Below, piece after piece: positions 33,001 through 43,690 of a DNA stretch of 64,000 bases; the stretch's first letter is position 1; every line of letters starts with the position of its first letter. The stretch spans positions 1,550,001-1,614,000 of the forward strand of contig CAWHEB010000002.1 in assembly GCA_963828285.1 (NCBI GenBank). Direction: 5' to 3'. The notes below the pieces were generated by a model. That model saw only the letters and a list, made by a program, of their open reading frames with translations, ran no database searches and had not been told where the DNA came from. The stretch is from DAIOEK01 sp963828285 (GTDB taxonomy: Bacteria; Chloroflexota; Anaerolineae; Anaerolineales; Anaerolineaceae). The position numbers were made by a program, and so were the translations under genes.

Positions 33001-33656
33001 TCAATACGAATGGGAATTTTGAGAATTGGACCCAGGGACCTGGTGCGGCGTGGAGCGTGGACAGCGGGTACTTGAAGAATCCGGGCTCGACCGGTCAAAT
33101 GACATCCAGTGTCTCTTACAGCGGAGGTTTGGTTACGGATACGACCTACGAAGCAAGAATTAAAACGGATTTTGGAAGTTTAGGTAGTGTATTCGGGCTG
33201 CTACTAAGAGGTGATGCATCTTCCGTTAGTATGTACAATGATTGGAAATACGCCTATGATGTTTATGTAACTCAGGAGTACGATGTCAGTTATGCTCTGT
33301 ACTATTCTTGTATCGGAATCAGAAGAGTCATAAATGGATACGGGACTACTATTGGTTCTACCTGTTGGACCGGGCTGGTCAATAGCGGCGGTTGGAACAA
33401 TCTGAAGGTGTATCTAAAGGGGTCAACAATCAAGGTGTATGTAAACGATACCCTCGTTCTGTCAAAAACGATCAGCGGTAGAACTAGCGGATCATTTGGG
33501 ATTTACTCCTGGGCAATAAATGGTTCCGAAGCGTTAAAAACCGAGGTAGATTGGGCAAAAGCCGGCATGCCCTTGTTACCAGCAGCAATGTCGATTCCAC
33601 AAGGTGCTCAAAAGTTCGTTCCGTCCGCCCCATATGGTTTTAGTGAAATAATCTGA
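30058..33656 (+). pseudogene. secreted subtilase (S8) with two single-base frameshifts
   Basis: Start at ATG 30058 with AGGAGGGG upstream and a signal peptide ending near TSIVYAQ. A Pro/Thr/Glu/Val-rich stretch is followed by an I9 propeptide (GQYIVVYKDD to YIEEDQIASI), a peptidase S8 domain with catalytic Asp (VLDTGIRFDHQEFG), His (GHGTHVAG), Asn (AAGNDG) and Ser (GTSMATPHVAG), about three fibronectin/Ig-like repeats and a C-terminal lectin/LamG-like domain. The frame changes at about 30955 (GGG where GG is expected) and again at a run of seven Gs (31093-31099, six expected). Restoring both gives a continuous protein of about 1200 residues. All catalytic residues survive. Confidence 0.85.
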
Positions 33657-33680
33657 GGCTTTGCTGCAAAAAGTATGGAC

Positions 33681-33722
33681 ATCGATCAGGTTTTCTTCAT
33701 TATCCGAAGAAGCCTGATCGAT
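33681..33722. repeat. inverted repeat between the two subtilase copies
   Basis: ATCGATCAGG / CCTGATCGAT with inner TTCTTC / GAAGAA and a short loop. It may end transcription of the first copy, but there is no T-run after it. Confidence 0.5.
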
Positions 33723-33955
33723 TATTAGAAACATATAATTTTGGTCCATTGCGAGACTGGACACGATCGGGAATATTTTGGCGTCGATCCGGATCGGTTG
33801 AATTAATGCAGTGAAGTCGCAATTATGGTGAAAAAACTATAGTGGCGTGAGATAATCTTGTTTCGGTACAATGCTTACTAATGTATAATATTTCAGGGGT
33901 ATTGCAGGAACTACATCGTTGCAATGAATGGTAATCACCACTTCGAGGGGGAAAT

Positions 33956-36900
33956 ATGAAATCTGCCAACCGCTGGGTCAACATCATCGTCACACTCGGG
34001 ATGTTGTTTAAGCCTATTCTCTGCGCCGGCATTTCCGGGCAACACTGCATCGGCGCAAGGAGAAACTCCGACCGAAGTGGTTGTTGAACAGACTGCGACT
34101 CCCCGTCTGATCCCACAACCATACCGGTGGAACCAACACTACAACCAACAGATGAACCCACAATTGAGCCAACCGGAGAAATTACCCCAGAGGTGACAGA
34201 GACTCCTCAAATACTCCCCACCGAAGTATTAACGGAAGAACCCACTATTGAACCCACAGTGGAGAACACGGTGGAGGCTATTGAGCTGCCAATCATCGTT
34301 CCGCTTTATGAAGCACCAGATGATACCGGTATTCCCAATCAATTCATCGTGATCTATAAGGAAGAACCAGGTGTGAATGAGGTAATCGTTGAGGATATGG
34401 AGCGCATCCGCACCTCAGGTGGCGAGATCATTCAGGAATATAAAAACGCTGTTCTGGGTTATACCGCCATCCTCACCGAAGAGCTTTTAAACAGCTTGCG
34501 GCAGGAGACTGCCATCCTCCTGATTGAGCAAGATCAAAAGATCAGAGGCTGAAGACTTGGAACCCGATGTGCATGCTGAGTTCTTCAGAATATCCTGACA
34601 CCTTGGGGACTAGATCGGATCGATCAAAGAACTCTTCCATTGGATCATTCTTATTACTATACGCCTTTTATGGCATCTTCTGTCAATGTCTATGTTATGA
34701 GTTCTGGCATAAGATTGGATCACACAGAATTTGGCGGGCGAGCAATTTCTGGACGAGATGCGATCTACTTTGGACCGGATGCAAGTGACTGTTATGGTCT
34801 TGGCACCCGAGTAGCTGGGGTTATCGGTGGAAATACATATGGTGTTGCCAAAAAAGTTAGAGCTTATCTCGGTTCGCGTTCAGGAACGCTCTCTGAGGTT
34901 CACTGATACTCACATCCTCACAGGTGTCGATTGGATATTGGCAAACGTTCAAAAACCGGCTGTAGTAAGCATATCTTTACCTGGGTCAAAAAGCATAGTC
35001 ATTGATCAAGCTTTACAATCGAAGATCGCAAATAATGCGAGGATTTCATAAATTATGCAGGTGATCACTGAACTAAAGATGTATGCAAAAGGATCATTAC
35101 TGAATTTCTACATGTAACGGTTACAAGGTTATCAGTAAATACATCAGTGGTCCAGTAAGCGGACACATCAAGCACTGGTGCTCACATAGTTATCCATCAA
35201 GAACTACCCGAGTTCATCGGGCGGTTGCTGGTGCACCAATACTACCGACTTCTACTGATTGGAAATGCAACATCAACCAGGTTTATAGAGTTTGATCTAA
35301 ATGATTTTCAGCGGTAACACCAAAGTACGATCTTATAAATAACAAAAACCATCGGATTGGCAGTTGTCAATTCGATGGTTATCATAACACTCCGTTTAAG
35401 CACACTCAAATGTATATATAACCATTAAGGGTGTATGCGGGGTTTGTCATATTGTCGAAATCACGATTGACCGCCATAATGCTTCCAATGAATCGTTGTC
35501 CGGTATGCAGCAAAAGATGATTGTAATTAGTAACAAAGAACGGTTAGGTATATTGGAAGTACGAACGATACCACCCCGACTTTCACATGGAATATTCCAG
35601 CGAATGCATCAAGTTTTGCGATTTAATTTGCCACCGATTTAGCTTTTTTTCAATCATCGAAGAGGTTTCAGGGGTAATGCCTGGTTATACATCAGGTACC
35701 CTCCTAGATCGAAAATACTATTGGCGCGTAAGTGCGATGACCGCCAATAATGAATATGGACCTTATAGTGCAGCCAAGAATTTTACGATTGATACTATTG
35801 CACCTCTTCCCCCAGTTCTAGCCCTTCCAGTAAATGGAAGAACCACAATAGGTACGCAGTATTTTAGTTGGACACCTTCGAAAATGGCATCGAAATATAA
35901 ATTTGCTTACGATACTGAAGCAGACACTATCCGATGACTTCATATCGGATGCGATCAGTACATTGAATTACAAACCACCAGCTATACCACCGAATACAGT
36001 TTATTATTGGCGGGTAAAGCGGGGACGCTGCTGAAATTGGAGTTCCTGGTCTGCACCATTCTCGATTTTTGTCCTTCCAACAATCCCTAAACCGCCCACG
36101 TTGGTTTTGCCAACCACATCTGATATGGGAAGCTCCAACGAGCAAGTTACATTGAGTTGGAATGCAGTTGATTATGGTTACACGTATGATATTCAGATCG
36201 ATGATGTTTCCAGTTTCTCGAGCCCTATTTATACATACACATCCGAAATTGGCGCGACATATATAAAAGCTCACACATTACCGAATGGAAAGTGGTACTT
36301 CCGAGTTCGGGCTCGTAATGTAAATGGGGTAGCTGGATATTGGAGCTCACCCAGATATTTCATGGTGTATACATCATTTGAATTAAGTTTTAACACAAAT
36401 AGTTCCGAAGGTTGGATAAAAAATTCTGGGGGAACCTGGAATTTAGGTGACGGAAAACTTTACAATACTGGTTTGTTGGATAGTAAAACATCCAGTGTGT
36501 ACTATAGTAATGGGATTATCACAGATTCAACCGTTGAAGTAATTATGAAAGTGGATGAAAAAATAGAGGGGGGAGAATTTGGAATTATCCTTCGAGGGAA
36601 TTCGTATAGGTACGATAGTTATTACGATTGGTTAAATGGATATTACATTTATGCGACACAAGAGTATGAAGCGTCGTATTCTAGATACTACTCTTGTGTG
36701 GAATCGGAAAAGAATTGATGGAAAATGGTCCGGAATAGGAGGGTCGTGCTGGTGGGATCTTATAAATATTGGCCAATATAACAAACTGACGGTGAACTTA
36801 AAGGGATCGACAATTAGATATTATGTTAATGATTACCTTGTTCTTAAAAAAGAAATAACCGGTCTTCCGAATGGGAATTTGGGTATCTATTCATGGTGTA

Positions 36901-37028
36901 ATAATGTACCAGTGTCAACTTATATTGATTATGTTAGAGCTGGTCCACCTATCATACCCGAATTATCGGCTCAATCGGTAAAGCCAACCGAATTCATCCC
37001 GGCAACCCAACATGAGCTCATAAGGTAA
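33956..37028 (+). pseudogene. eroded second subtilase-like gene
   Basis: Starts at ATG 33956 with a signal peptide (MKSANRWVNIIVTLGMLF...) and repeats the domain plan of the gene before it: PT/E-rich linker, I9-like propeptide (NQFIVIYKEEPGVNE), an S8 fragment, fibronectin-like repeats and a C-terminal lectin-like domain. It is broken by many frameshifts and stops. The catalytic Asp site reads VMSSGIRLDHTEFG (DTG changed to SSG) and the His site reads GLGTRVAG, so both residues are gone, and the segment that should hold the catalytic Ser was not found between about 34900 and 35600. A clear pseudogene. Confidence 0.85.
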
Positions 37029-37043
37029 TCCGGTTCGCATAAA

Positions 37044-37083
37044 ATCAAAAAGGCTGTTTCTTTTGAAAAACAGCCTTTTTGAT
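37044..37083. terminator. bidirectional terminator
   Basis: ATCAAAAAGGCTGTTT pairs with AAACAGCCTTTTTGAT around a short loop, with A and T runs built into the stem. It serves the convergent subtilase remnant and the sensor kinase. Confidence 0.85.
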
Positions 37084-37112
37084 TTACTCAGATTAATACA
37101 CCCATAATTACC

Positions 37113-38462
37113 TCACGAACCGATTGGTAATACGAAATAAACGGTCGTACCGATACCAATTGCGCTGTTCAACCAGATCCGTCCACGATGCTGCTCGATG
37201 ATGGTCTTGGCAATTGCCAATCCCAATCCCGAACCGCCGTTAGTTCTTCCTCGAGAATCGTCCACTTTGTATAATCGCTCAAAAACACGATCCAGGTCTT
37301 CTTCGGAGATCCCATTTCCAGAATCCGCGATGGAGAATTGAATCCCTTCTTCTACCTGTTCAGCATCGATACTGATCTTACCGTTTTCCGGTGTATTTCG
37401 CAGAGCATTTTCGATGATATTGCTTATAACCTGCATGATTCTGTAGGAATCAATGGAAATCTCCGGAAGGCCAGCAGAGTAATTTGTCTGGAATGAAATT
37501 CCATGAATATGAGCTGGATGTGAATATCGTTCGGAAATTTTATCGATCAATGTACCAGGGAAAACTTTAGCGAATACCAGCTTTAATTCTCCCGCTTCGG
37601 AAAGAGATAATGTCCTTAGATCTTCCACCAGTTTTTCCAATCTAATGGCTTCTTCTCGAATGATGTTCAAGTTCTCTGCTGATGGTTCAATGACACCATC
37701 GTGAATACCCTCTGCGTGACCCAATATCACACTGATGGGAGTCGCAACTCATGGGCAATATCTGCCGTCATCTGCCTTCTGGATTGCATCAATTGCGCAA
37801 GCTTTTTGGCCATGGAATTGAACTCTTTTGTTAGTGTACCCAATTCATCATCTGATCTAACTGGGATGTGTTGATCCAACTTTCCACCTGAAATTTCCTG
37901 AACTGCGGCAGTGAGTTCCAAGACCGGCCGGGTAATGATCCTGGAAAGCAGATAACCGACTACCAGTCGCGATCATTAAAGCAGCCAATCCACTATAGAT
38001 TAGGATGGATGACACATTACGCGTGAAATCTCGTGGCGGAGGCATCATCTCAGGCAAGGGTTTTGGTATTACCAGATAACCCTCGGGACCATTGCTACCG
38101 ATCATGATCGCACCCTGTTGATCTTTGAGAAGCAAAACATCTCCCTTTTCGTAGAAACCTCCCGGGAGAATGACACGAAATGTTGGATCGGTGAGAGTAA
38201 ACGGCATATGATCAGGATTTAACTGTTTGATCTTTAGCGAAATCGCCAGATCAGGTAATGTGGAATCGATTCCCTGCCAGCTTGAGTTTTTTTCATAGTA
38301 TTGGGAAAAGTAATTCGCGATTGTATCCTGATAATTCGTATATAAGTAACTGTCAAACTCTCGAAAGGTTCCTCTCTGGGCAAAAACGACGACAATTAAT
38401 ACGGTTAGTAAACTAATTACCAGGAATGCCAGAACAAGTTTGATGGTTAATGAATGTTTCAA
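37113..38462 (-). pseudogene. sensor histidine kinase with two frameshifts
   Basis: Read in three frames it is one protein of about 450 residues: an N-terminal helix, a periplasmic domain, a second helix, HAMP (LELTAAVQEISGGKLDQHIPV), HisKA with the phosphoacceptor in ADIAHELR, and HATPase_c (NIIENALRNTPENG, DSGNGISEEDL, GGSGLGLAIAKTIIEQH). The breaks are one extra base near 37963 (after ALMIAT) and one missing base near 37742 (HELR followed by LPS instead of TPIS). The probable start is TTG 38462 right after GAGAGGG. It follows the response regulator directly and probably sensed the state relieved by the efflux system upstream. Confidence 0.8.
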
Positions 38463-38463
38463 A

Positions 38464-39150
38464 TTACCCTCTCCGAAACCTGTAGCCGACACCATAGATG
38501 GTTTCAATATATTTTTCACCGTTGGAAAGTTGTTCCAGCTTCGATCGTATATTCTTCACATGCAAATCTATTGTTCGTTCATACCCTTCAAAATGTGTTC
38601 CCTGTGTTTCTTCAAGGATATCCATTCTGCTGAATACCCTTCCAGGCGAGGACATCAGAAGAGCCAGAATCTCAAACTCCAAGGGTGTCAGGTCTTGGAA
38701 GGAATCAGCTAATTTTATTGAGTGTGAAGAATATTCAAGGATCAATTCCCCTACCTGAATGACTTTGGGAGCTGATTGTGTCAGGTGTTCCCTGCGCAAT
38801 ACCGCCCGAATTCGCGACATTAGCTCCCGTGGATAAAAGGGTTTGGTTACATAATCATCCGCACCCAGTTCCAAACCAAGAACCCGTCTCATCCTCGTCC
38901 ACTTTTGCCGTCAAAAAGATCACCGGTGTTTGTAATTCTTTCCTGATTTCACGCAGACAATCATATCCGTTCATGCCAGGCATCATGACATCCAGAATGA
39001 TCAGGTCAGGTTTTTCTAAGCAGAGCCAGTTTCACTCCGCTTTTTCCATCAGTTACGGTCAGAGCAGTATAACCTTCCCGAACCAGATATGCCTTTGACG
39101 AGCGACACGATATGCTCTTCATCGTCAACCACCAGTATTTTTACTGTCAT
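38464..39150 (-). pseudogene. OmpR-family response regulator with three frameshifts
   Basis: From ATG 39150 the receiver begins KILVVDDEEHIVSLVK, then needs three single-base corrections (extra base near 39092, near 39018 and near 38892) to read on through DLIILDVMMPGMNGYD, TPVIFLTAK, LGLELGADDYVTKPF and a C-terminal winged helix (LTPLEFEILALLMSSPGRVFS to GVGYRFRRG). With the corrections all receiver residues (DD, D, T, K) are present. The stop is one base before the kinase start. Whether the indels are real or assembly errors cannot be told here. Confidence 0.8.
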
Positions 39151-39229
39151 CGATCACCTTTTTTATTGTAATCTGCAATTTGCCGGGGTGGTTATTCAAT
39201 CCCCGGCATAAATTGTGGATATTGAAGGA

Positions 39230-39904
39230 TTATCCTTCTGATAGCATCTTAAATTCCGCAATCAATGGATCAATCAATTTTTGGGCCATGGTTGATAATC
39301 CCGTACCTGATGCCCGAGATGCTTGCAAAGTTGCTTTTTGTTCAGTTGTAAGATTGGGCATTTGCCCATCCGGTCCTCCTGCAAATGCCATATCGGCCGG
39401 AGGTCGTCCACTACCATCAAAAGCTGGTCCTCCACCACCAAATCCATTTCCACCAGCGCTGGGTACTTGAACTGTGTTTGTAATGCTTGATGACGTATTT
39501 GAATTCACTCCCACTTCCCTAACCAATCCAATCACATCCTGAACAGTCAGATCAAGATCGGTAAACTCTTGAGTTTGCTTTTTAGTGAAGGTGTTTTCAA
39601 TTTGCGTAAGTATCGCTTCCTTCTCTTGAGTTGCGGCAGTATCACGACTCAGTAATTCTTTGTATGCCTGCCACAATATCGCCATCTGCCTGGCTTCGTC
39701 AGAAGTGAATGTTCCTGCTACCTGGGTCATTTTGTACGATCCAGCGATCAGTTTGACTTCGGTGGGAATATTATTTTCTGAATCGGGAGTTGAACTCCCA
39801 TTTGTTGAAGCTGATGTACTTATTGCAGCATTCGCTGATGCACATCCACTGCTGAGGAAAGTAATCACCAGAATAGCTGATATAAACATGATCTTGGTTT
39901 TCAT
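39230..39904 (-). CDS. lipoprotein of a MacAB-type efflux operon
   Basis: 224 residues. The signal peptide ends in FLSSGCASA with a lipidated Cys. The mature part has a Ser/Thr-rich start, a helical segment (EARQMAILWQAYKELLSRDTAATQEKEAILTQI), a Gly-rich stretch (GGNGFGGGGPAFDG) and a C-terminal helix. There is no recognised enzyme domain. Small lipoproteins with helical TQ/E-rich segments often accompany MacAB-like genes in this phylum; a stress-sensing or accessory role is inference. It lies 14 bases after the permease gene. Confidence 0.7.
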   Translation of the reverse strand: MKTKIMFISAILVITFLSSGCASANAAISTSASTNGSSTPDSENNIPTEVKLIAGSYKMTQVAGTFTSDEARQMAILWQAYKELLSRDTAATQEKEAILTQIENTFTKKQTQEFTDLDLTVQDVIGLVREVGVNSNTSSSITNTVQVPSAGGNGFGGGGPAFDGSGRPPADMAFAGGPDGQMPNLTTEQKATLQASRASGTGLSTMAQKLIDPLIAEFKMLSEG

Positions 39905-39918
39905 TTTTTTACTCCTGA

Positions 39919-41151
39919 TTATTCGTATCGTAATGCATCGATGGGATCTAATTGGGCAGCCTGATTGGCCGGATAGTATCCGAAAAAGACTCCTATAATT
40001 GCTGCCGATGAGAATGCGAGAATAATGGATCCTGGTTGGATGACCGTCCGCATGGAACTGGCTAGTCCGTAAATCCAGGATGTTCCAATGCCGGTGAAGA
40101 TACCGATCACCCCTCCAATCAAGCTGAGTAGGAGCGCCTCACTCAAAAATTGGAATCTAATATCGTTAGGTGTTGCTCCAATAGATTGTCGAATTCCTAT
40201 CTCGCGTGTTCGTTCAGTTACACTAACCATCATGATATTCATGATGCCAATACCACCGACGATCAATGAGACTCCCGCGACCCAGGAAAGGAGTGAGCGG
40301 AATGCCGATGTGGTTGATTCCCGTGTGGCAATGATATCTTCCTGGCTGGAGATTGCAAAATCTGCTTCATCAACACTGACATCATGGCGTTTGGCAAGTA
40401 ACAAGGTAATTTGTTTTTCTACCGTGTCCAATGAGGATGTATCATCCACTTCCACAACGATCGTCCTTACCCGATCCCCTATTATTTTGGCGAATTCTGT
40501 GGGACTAAATTTTTGAAATACAACTGAGATGGGTGTAAATACCTGAGCGTCGTAATCCACATTACCAACGGTACCTTTTTCTGCCAATACTCCGATCACA
40601 TTCATTCTTGTGTTTCCTACAGTGATCTGCTGCCCGACCGGGTTATCCTGGCCAAATAATTCTGCTGCCACATCGAATCCGAGTACCACTACTTTTGTCT
40701 TTCGGTCCAATTCTTTGGTATTAAAGAATCGCCCGGATTTAAGTTCCATATCCCGAACAGAGAGGAAATCTGGTGATGTTCCAAGGATCGTGACGCTTTC
40801 GAGGCTGGATGTTTCTGATGTTATGTTTTCAGTGGCATCCTGCTCAACCACAACTCCTTTTACGCCGCTAACCTGATCATCGATTGCCCAGGCATCATCA
40901 TAAACCAATCCACCTTTTTGACTCTGTATAGAACGAAAACCGCCTTGTGCAAAGTTTTGCCGTACATATAATAGGTTCGATCCCAGGCTAGTAATTTGAT
41001 CTTTGATGGTTGCTTCAGTACCGGCGCTGATCGAGATCATTACGATCACAGCGGTTACACCGATGATGATCCCTAGCATGGTTAACAATGATCGGACCTT
41101 ATTCTTGAGCAAAGCTTCCCAGGCAATTTTGATAAACTCAAAAAGTCGCAT
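39919..41151 (-). CDS. MacB-like ABC transporter permease (FtsX/MacB_PCD)
   Basis: 410 residues from ATG 41151 (ATG 41160 is equally possible). The N-terminus MRLFEFIKIAWEALLKNKVR and SLLTMLGIIIGVTAVIVM is the typical first helix of MacB/LolCE permeases. A large extracytoplasmic MacB_PCD domain follows, then three C-terminal helices with GIMNIMMVSVTERTREIGIR and a DP-IDALRYE end. It overlaps the ATPase gene end. Such transporters drive a mechanotransmission cycle for exporting lipids, peptides or drugs. Confidence 0.92.
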   Translation of the reverse strand: MRLFEFIKIAWEALLKNKVRSLLTMLGIIIGVTAVIVMISISAGTEATIKDQITSLGSNLLYVRQNFAQGGFRSIQSQKGGLVYDDAWAIDDQVSGVKGVVVEQDATENITSETSSLESVTILGTSPDFLSVRDMELKSGRFFNTKELDRKTKVVVLGFDVAAELFGQDNPVGQQITVGNTRMNVIGVLAEKGTVGNVDYDAQVFTPISVVFQKFSPTEFAKIIGDRVRTIVVEVDDTSSLDTVEKQITLLLAKRHDVSVDEADFAISSQEDIIATRESTTSAFRSLLSWVAGVSLIVGGIGIMNIMMVSVTERTREIGIRQSIGATPNDIRFQFLSEALLLSLIGGVIGIFTGIGTSWIYGLASSMRTVIQPGSIILAFSSAAIIGVFFGYYPANQAAQLDPIDALRYE

Positions 41152-41875
41152 GGTTTTCATCCCTTCCTTTTGTCTTGCCATTAGATTGGATCTTGTCGAT
41201 GAGACCATCTTTCAAATGGATGGTTCTTTGAGTGTGTTCAGCGACCTTGGCATCATGAGTGACGATGACTATTGTGGCTCCGCCCTCATGAAGTTTGTGT
41301 AACATATCCATCACCTCTATGCCAGATTTGGAGTCAAGATTTCCAGTTGGTTCATCCGCGATAATGATTGCCGGTTGATTGACCAGGGCACGGGCAATTG
41401 CTACTCTTTGCTGTTGACCACCGGACAATTCATGGGGCTGGTGTAAGATCCTGTCTGAAAGTCCCACGATTCCAAGCATCTCGCTGGCACGGGCTTCGGA
41501 TTCCTGGTTGGTATATCTGTGTTCCCTGTTATATTGCAAGGTCAACATCACATTCTTGAGAGCACTAGTACGTGATAGGAGGTTATAAGCCTGAAAAATG
41601 AAACCAATCTTCCGATTGCGGATATATGCCAGTTCAGTCTTGGTCAGGTTACTGACATCTTGATCGTCAAGTGTATAAGTACCTTCAGTGGGACGGGAGA
41701 GACAACCCAGGATATGCATCAATGTACTTTTTCCTGACCCGGATGGACCCATTATCCCGACAAACTCTCCCGGTTCGATGGTGAGATCAACTCCATCCAG
41801 AGCAGCGACAGTAGCATCTCCCATACCGTAGTATTTCTTGACACCCCGGATTTCGATGATCTTTTTATTGCTCAT
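41138..41875 (-). CDS. ABC transporter ATPase (MacB/LolD type)
   Basis: 245 residues with Walker A GPSGSGKST, the Q-loop region IGFIFQAYNLL, signature LSGGQQQR, Walker B IIIADEPTGNLD and the H-loop VTHD. This subclass pairs with MacB_PCD permeases. It overlaps the adaptor gene by ATGA and the permease start by about 14 bases. Confidence 0.95.
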   Translation of the reverse strand: MSNKKIIEIRGVKKYYGMGDATVAALDGVDLTIEPGEFVGIMGPSGSGKSTLMHILGCLSRPTEGTYTLDDQDVSNLTKTELAYIRNRKIGFIFQAYNLLSRTSALKNVMLTLQYNREHRYTNQESEARASEMLGIVGLSDRILHQPHELSGGQQQRVAIARALVNQPAIIIADEPTGNLDSKSGIEVMDMLHKLHEGGATIVIVTHDAKVAEHTQRTIHLKDGLIDKIQSNGKTKGRDENHATF

Positions 41876-43335
41876 TGGGCTGACTCCAGTAATCCGGTCG
41901 AAACAATATCACCTGCCTGTAAACCAGAAAGAACTTCAGCGGTGAACGAATCTTTGATTCCAACCTCAACCACTTTGAATTCCAATCCAGTGGTGTTGAC
42001 TACATATACACCAAAAACATCCGGGCTTATTTCATGAAGCGCATCGACCGATACAAGTATTGCGTTTTTGGCTTCCCCGCCGATGACATTAATCGATGCG
42101 TTCATGCCTAATAACAAATTCTGGCTTGCAGTTGTAGCATTGCCATTGAGCTCCGCGGAACCTTTGACCAAAGTTGTTCCTGAACTAGAATTGAGTACCG
42201 GATCCACTGAGGTTACCAAACCTGTAAATGTGATATCAGGGAGCGAGTCGAATACAACTTCGACTGGATAATCTGTTTTTACTTTGTCCCAATCAGCTTC
42301 GTCCAGATAAAAATCCAACACCAATTTACTCATGTCTGAGATGGTTATGATCGAGCCAGAGCTAACAATATCTCCAACCTGGGCGCTAATTGAAGTAATG
42401 GTTCCAGAAATTGGTGCGGTTAAAACCATTTCGCTTAAAGCTTGCTGTGCACTTGAAAGAGTCAATTTAGCCTCTTCCAGTGTTTTTAAACTTGCACCGG
42501 TAGCGTCATCAGGTACTTGTTCACCCTTTTGAGCTGCTAGATAATACTGATCTTCCACCAATTGGGCTTGAGCTAAAGAGTAATTTGCACGTGCAGCAGC
42601 AATATCGGTCTTGGATGGGGCTAGTATCTGGATGAGGGTCTTGCGGGAGCCTTCAACACGGGTTTTTACTGTGAAGTTATCAGGTACATAATCAGATTCG
42701 TACCAGGACCATGCTCCTTTCAAATAACGCGACATCCTTTCAACTGTGGCTTGTGCTTTATCCACTGCAGCTTTGTTTTCCGCAGATGGTGACTTGGTAT
42801 TCTTCTGCTGAGCTTCTTCAAGTGCAATTTCTGCGTTGGATAAATTCACTTCCGCGAAAAATACATTAGGGCTGATCTGATACTGCAAAACTTCTTTTGT
42901 ATCAGCGATGTTCTTGATATCAGTCGCGATAGCTTCTTCAGTGGTGGCTATGGCAACAGCAGATGTCAAATTGCGCAGGCTGGTTTCTGCCTGTTTCACC
43001 GCTATCTCAGCATCGGTTGTGTCCATCCGGGCGATAACATCGCCGACGTTTACTTTATCGCCAACTTTGAGGTTGAGTTCCTTGACCCTTCCACTGGTTT
43101 GAAATCCTGTATTAGATTCTTTGGCTGCTACCAGTGTTCCAGAACCAGAAGCGTATAATATAAGATCTCCTTGTTTCACAGTAACCGTATTAAGGGTCTC
43201 TACTTGAGCAGCGGTTACGTTTTTCGCAGATAATCGAAAATATGCATAAGTACCTCCGCCCAGAAGTACAAGAACAATGAGCAGGGGTATGAGAATTTTC
43301 TTTTTCTTGGTGATGTTGGTGAGTGCTTTATGCAT
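41872..43335 (-). CDS. MacA/HlyD-type membrane fusion adaptor
   Basis: 487 residues from ATG 43335 (in-frame upstream codons to 43383 lack support). One N-terminal helix (ILIPLLIVLVLLGGGTYAYF), a lipoyl-like half-motif (SGRVKELNLKVGDKVNVGDVIA), a long alpha-helical hairpin (about residues 120-300, Ala/Gln/Glu-rich), then the second lipoyl half (GTITSISAQVGDIVSSGS) and a beta-barrel/MP domain. It links the MacB-like permease to the outside. First gene of the operon adaptor-ATPase-permease-lipoprotein-regulator-kinase. Confidence 0.9.
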   Translation of the reverse strand: MHKALTNITKKKKILIPLLIVLVLLGGGTYAYFRLSAKNVTAAQVETLNTVTVKQGDLILYASGSGTLVAAKESNTGFQTSGRVKELNLKVGDKVNVGDVIARMDTTDAEIAVKQAETSLRNLTSAVAIATTEEAIATDIKNIADTKEVLQYQISPNVFFAEVNLSNAEIALEEAQQKNTKSPSAENKAAVDKAQATVERMSRYLKGAWSWYESDYVPDNFTVKTRVEGSRKTLIQILAPSKTDIAAARANYSLAQAQLVEDQYYLAAQKGEQVPDDATGASLKTLEEAKLTLSSAQQALSEMVLTAPISGTITSISAQVGDIVSSGSIITISDMSKLVLDFYLDEADWDKVKTDYPVEVVFDSLPDITFTGLVTSVDPVLNSSSGTTLVKGSAELNGNATTASQNLLLGMNASINVIGGEAKNAILVSVDALHEISPDVFGVYVVNTTGLEFKVVEVGIKDSFTAEVLSGLQAGDIVSTGLLESAQ

Positions 43336-43492
43336 GGCAAGAATTCCTTTCAAGAATATGTTCCGATGCTTGTATGTTATCAATCGGTTGTGAATAAAAC
43401 TTGGCTAAGAATATATAGAAATTGTGTAGATTTTCATTTAGACAAATTACTCGATAGGAATGCCCACAGTGATCGTTAGAAACTTGTACTTA

Positions 43493-43521
43493 TTGCATCA
43501 ATTGTCTTTCTCAGGTATAAT
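43493..43521 (+). promoter_or_regulatory. promoter for rpsU-infA
   Basis: TTGCAT (43493-43498), a 17-base spacer and TATAAT (43516-43521). Expected start near 43528, giving a leader of about 160 nt before rpsU. Confidence 0.75.
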
Positions 43522-43561
43522 GATGCTTGGTATATTACGCGGTGAAGATTTAATCACAATG

Positions 43562-43657
43562 CGAGGAGGTCAATACAGTTAACCTGACGTGTCATTAAGA
43601 TGCGAGTTTCTGGCAAAATCTCCTCGGCAATGCGTAAAATTGCCGAGTTTTTATTTT
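43562..43657 (+). promoter_or_regulatory. rpsU leader with terminator/antiterminator
   Basis: A strong intrinsic terminator, CTCGGCAAT (43623-43631) / ATTGCCGAG (43639-43647) plus a T-rich tail, lies inside the leader 33 bases before the rpsU start. CGAGGAG (43562-43568) can pair with CTCCTCG (43620-43626), which overlaps the 5' arm of the terminator, so the two folds exclude each other. This looks like transcription attenuation. The signal is unknown; S21 itself or translation stress are the natural guesses. Confidence 0.6.
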
Positions 43658-43690
43658 TATATCCCCCTCGATGATGGGAGGTGAGTTAAC

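Noticed and set aside
29300..39200. Mobile element or genomic island insertion in the decayed zone
   Set aside because: No transposase, integrase, flanking repeats or tRNA attachment duplication was seen; tandem duplication plus decay is enough.
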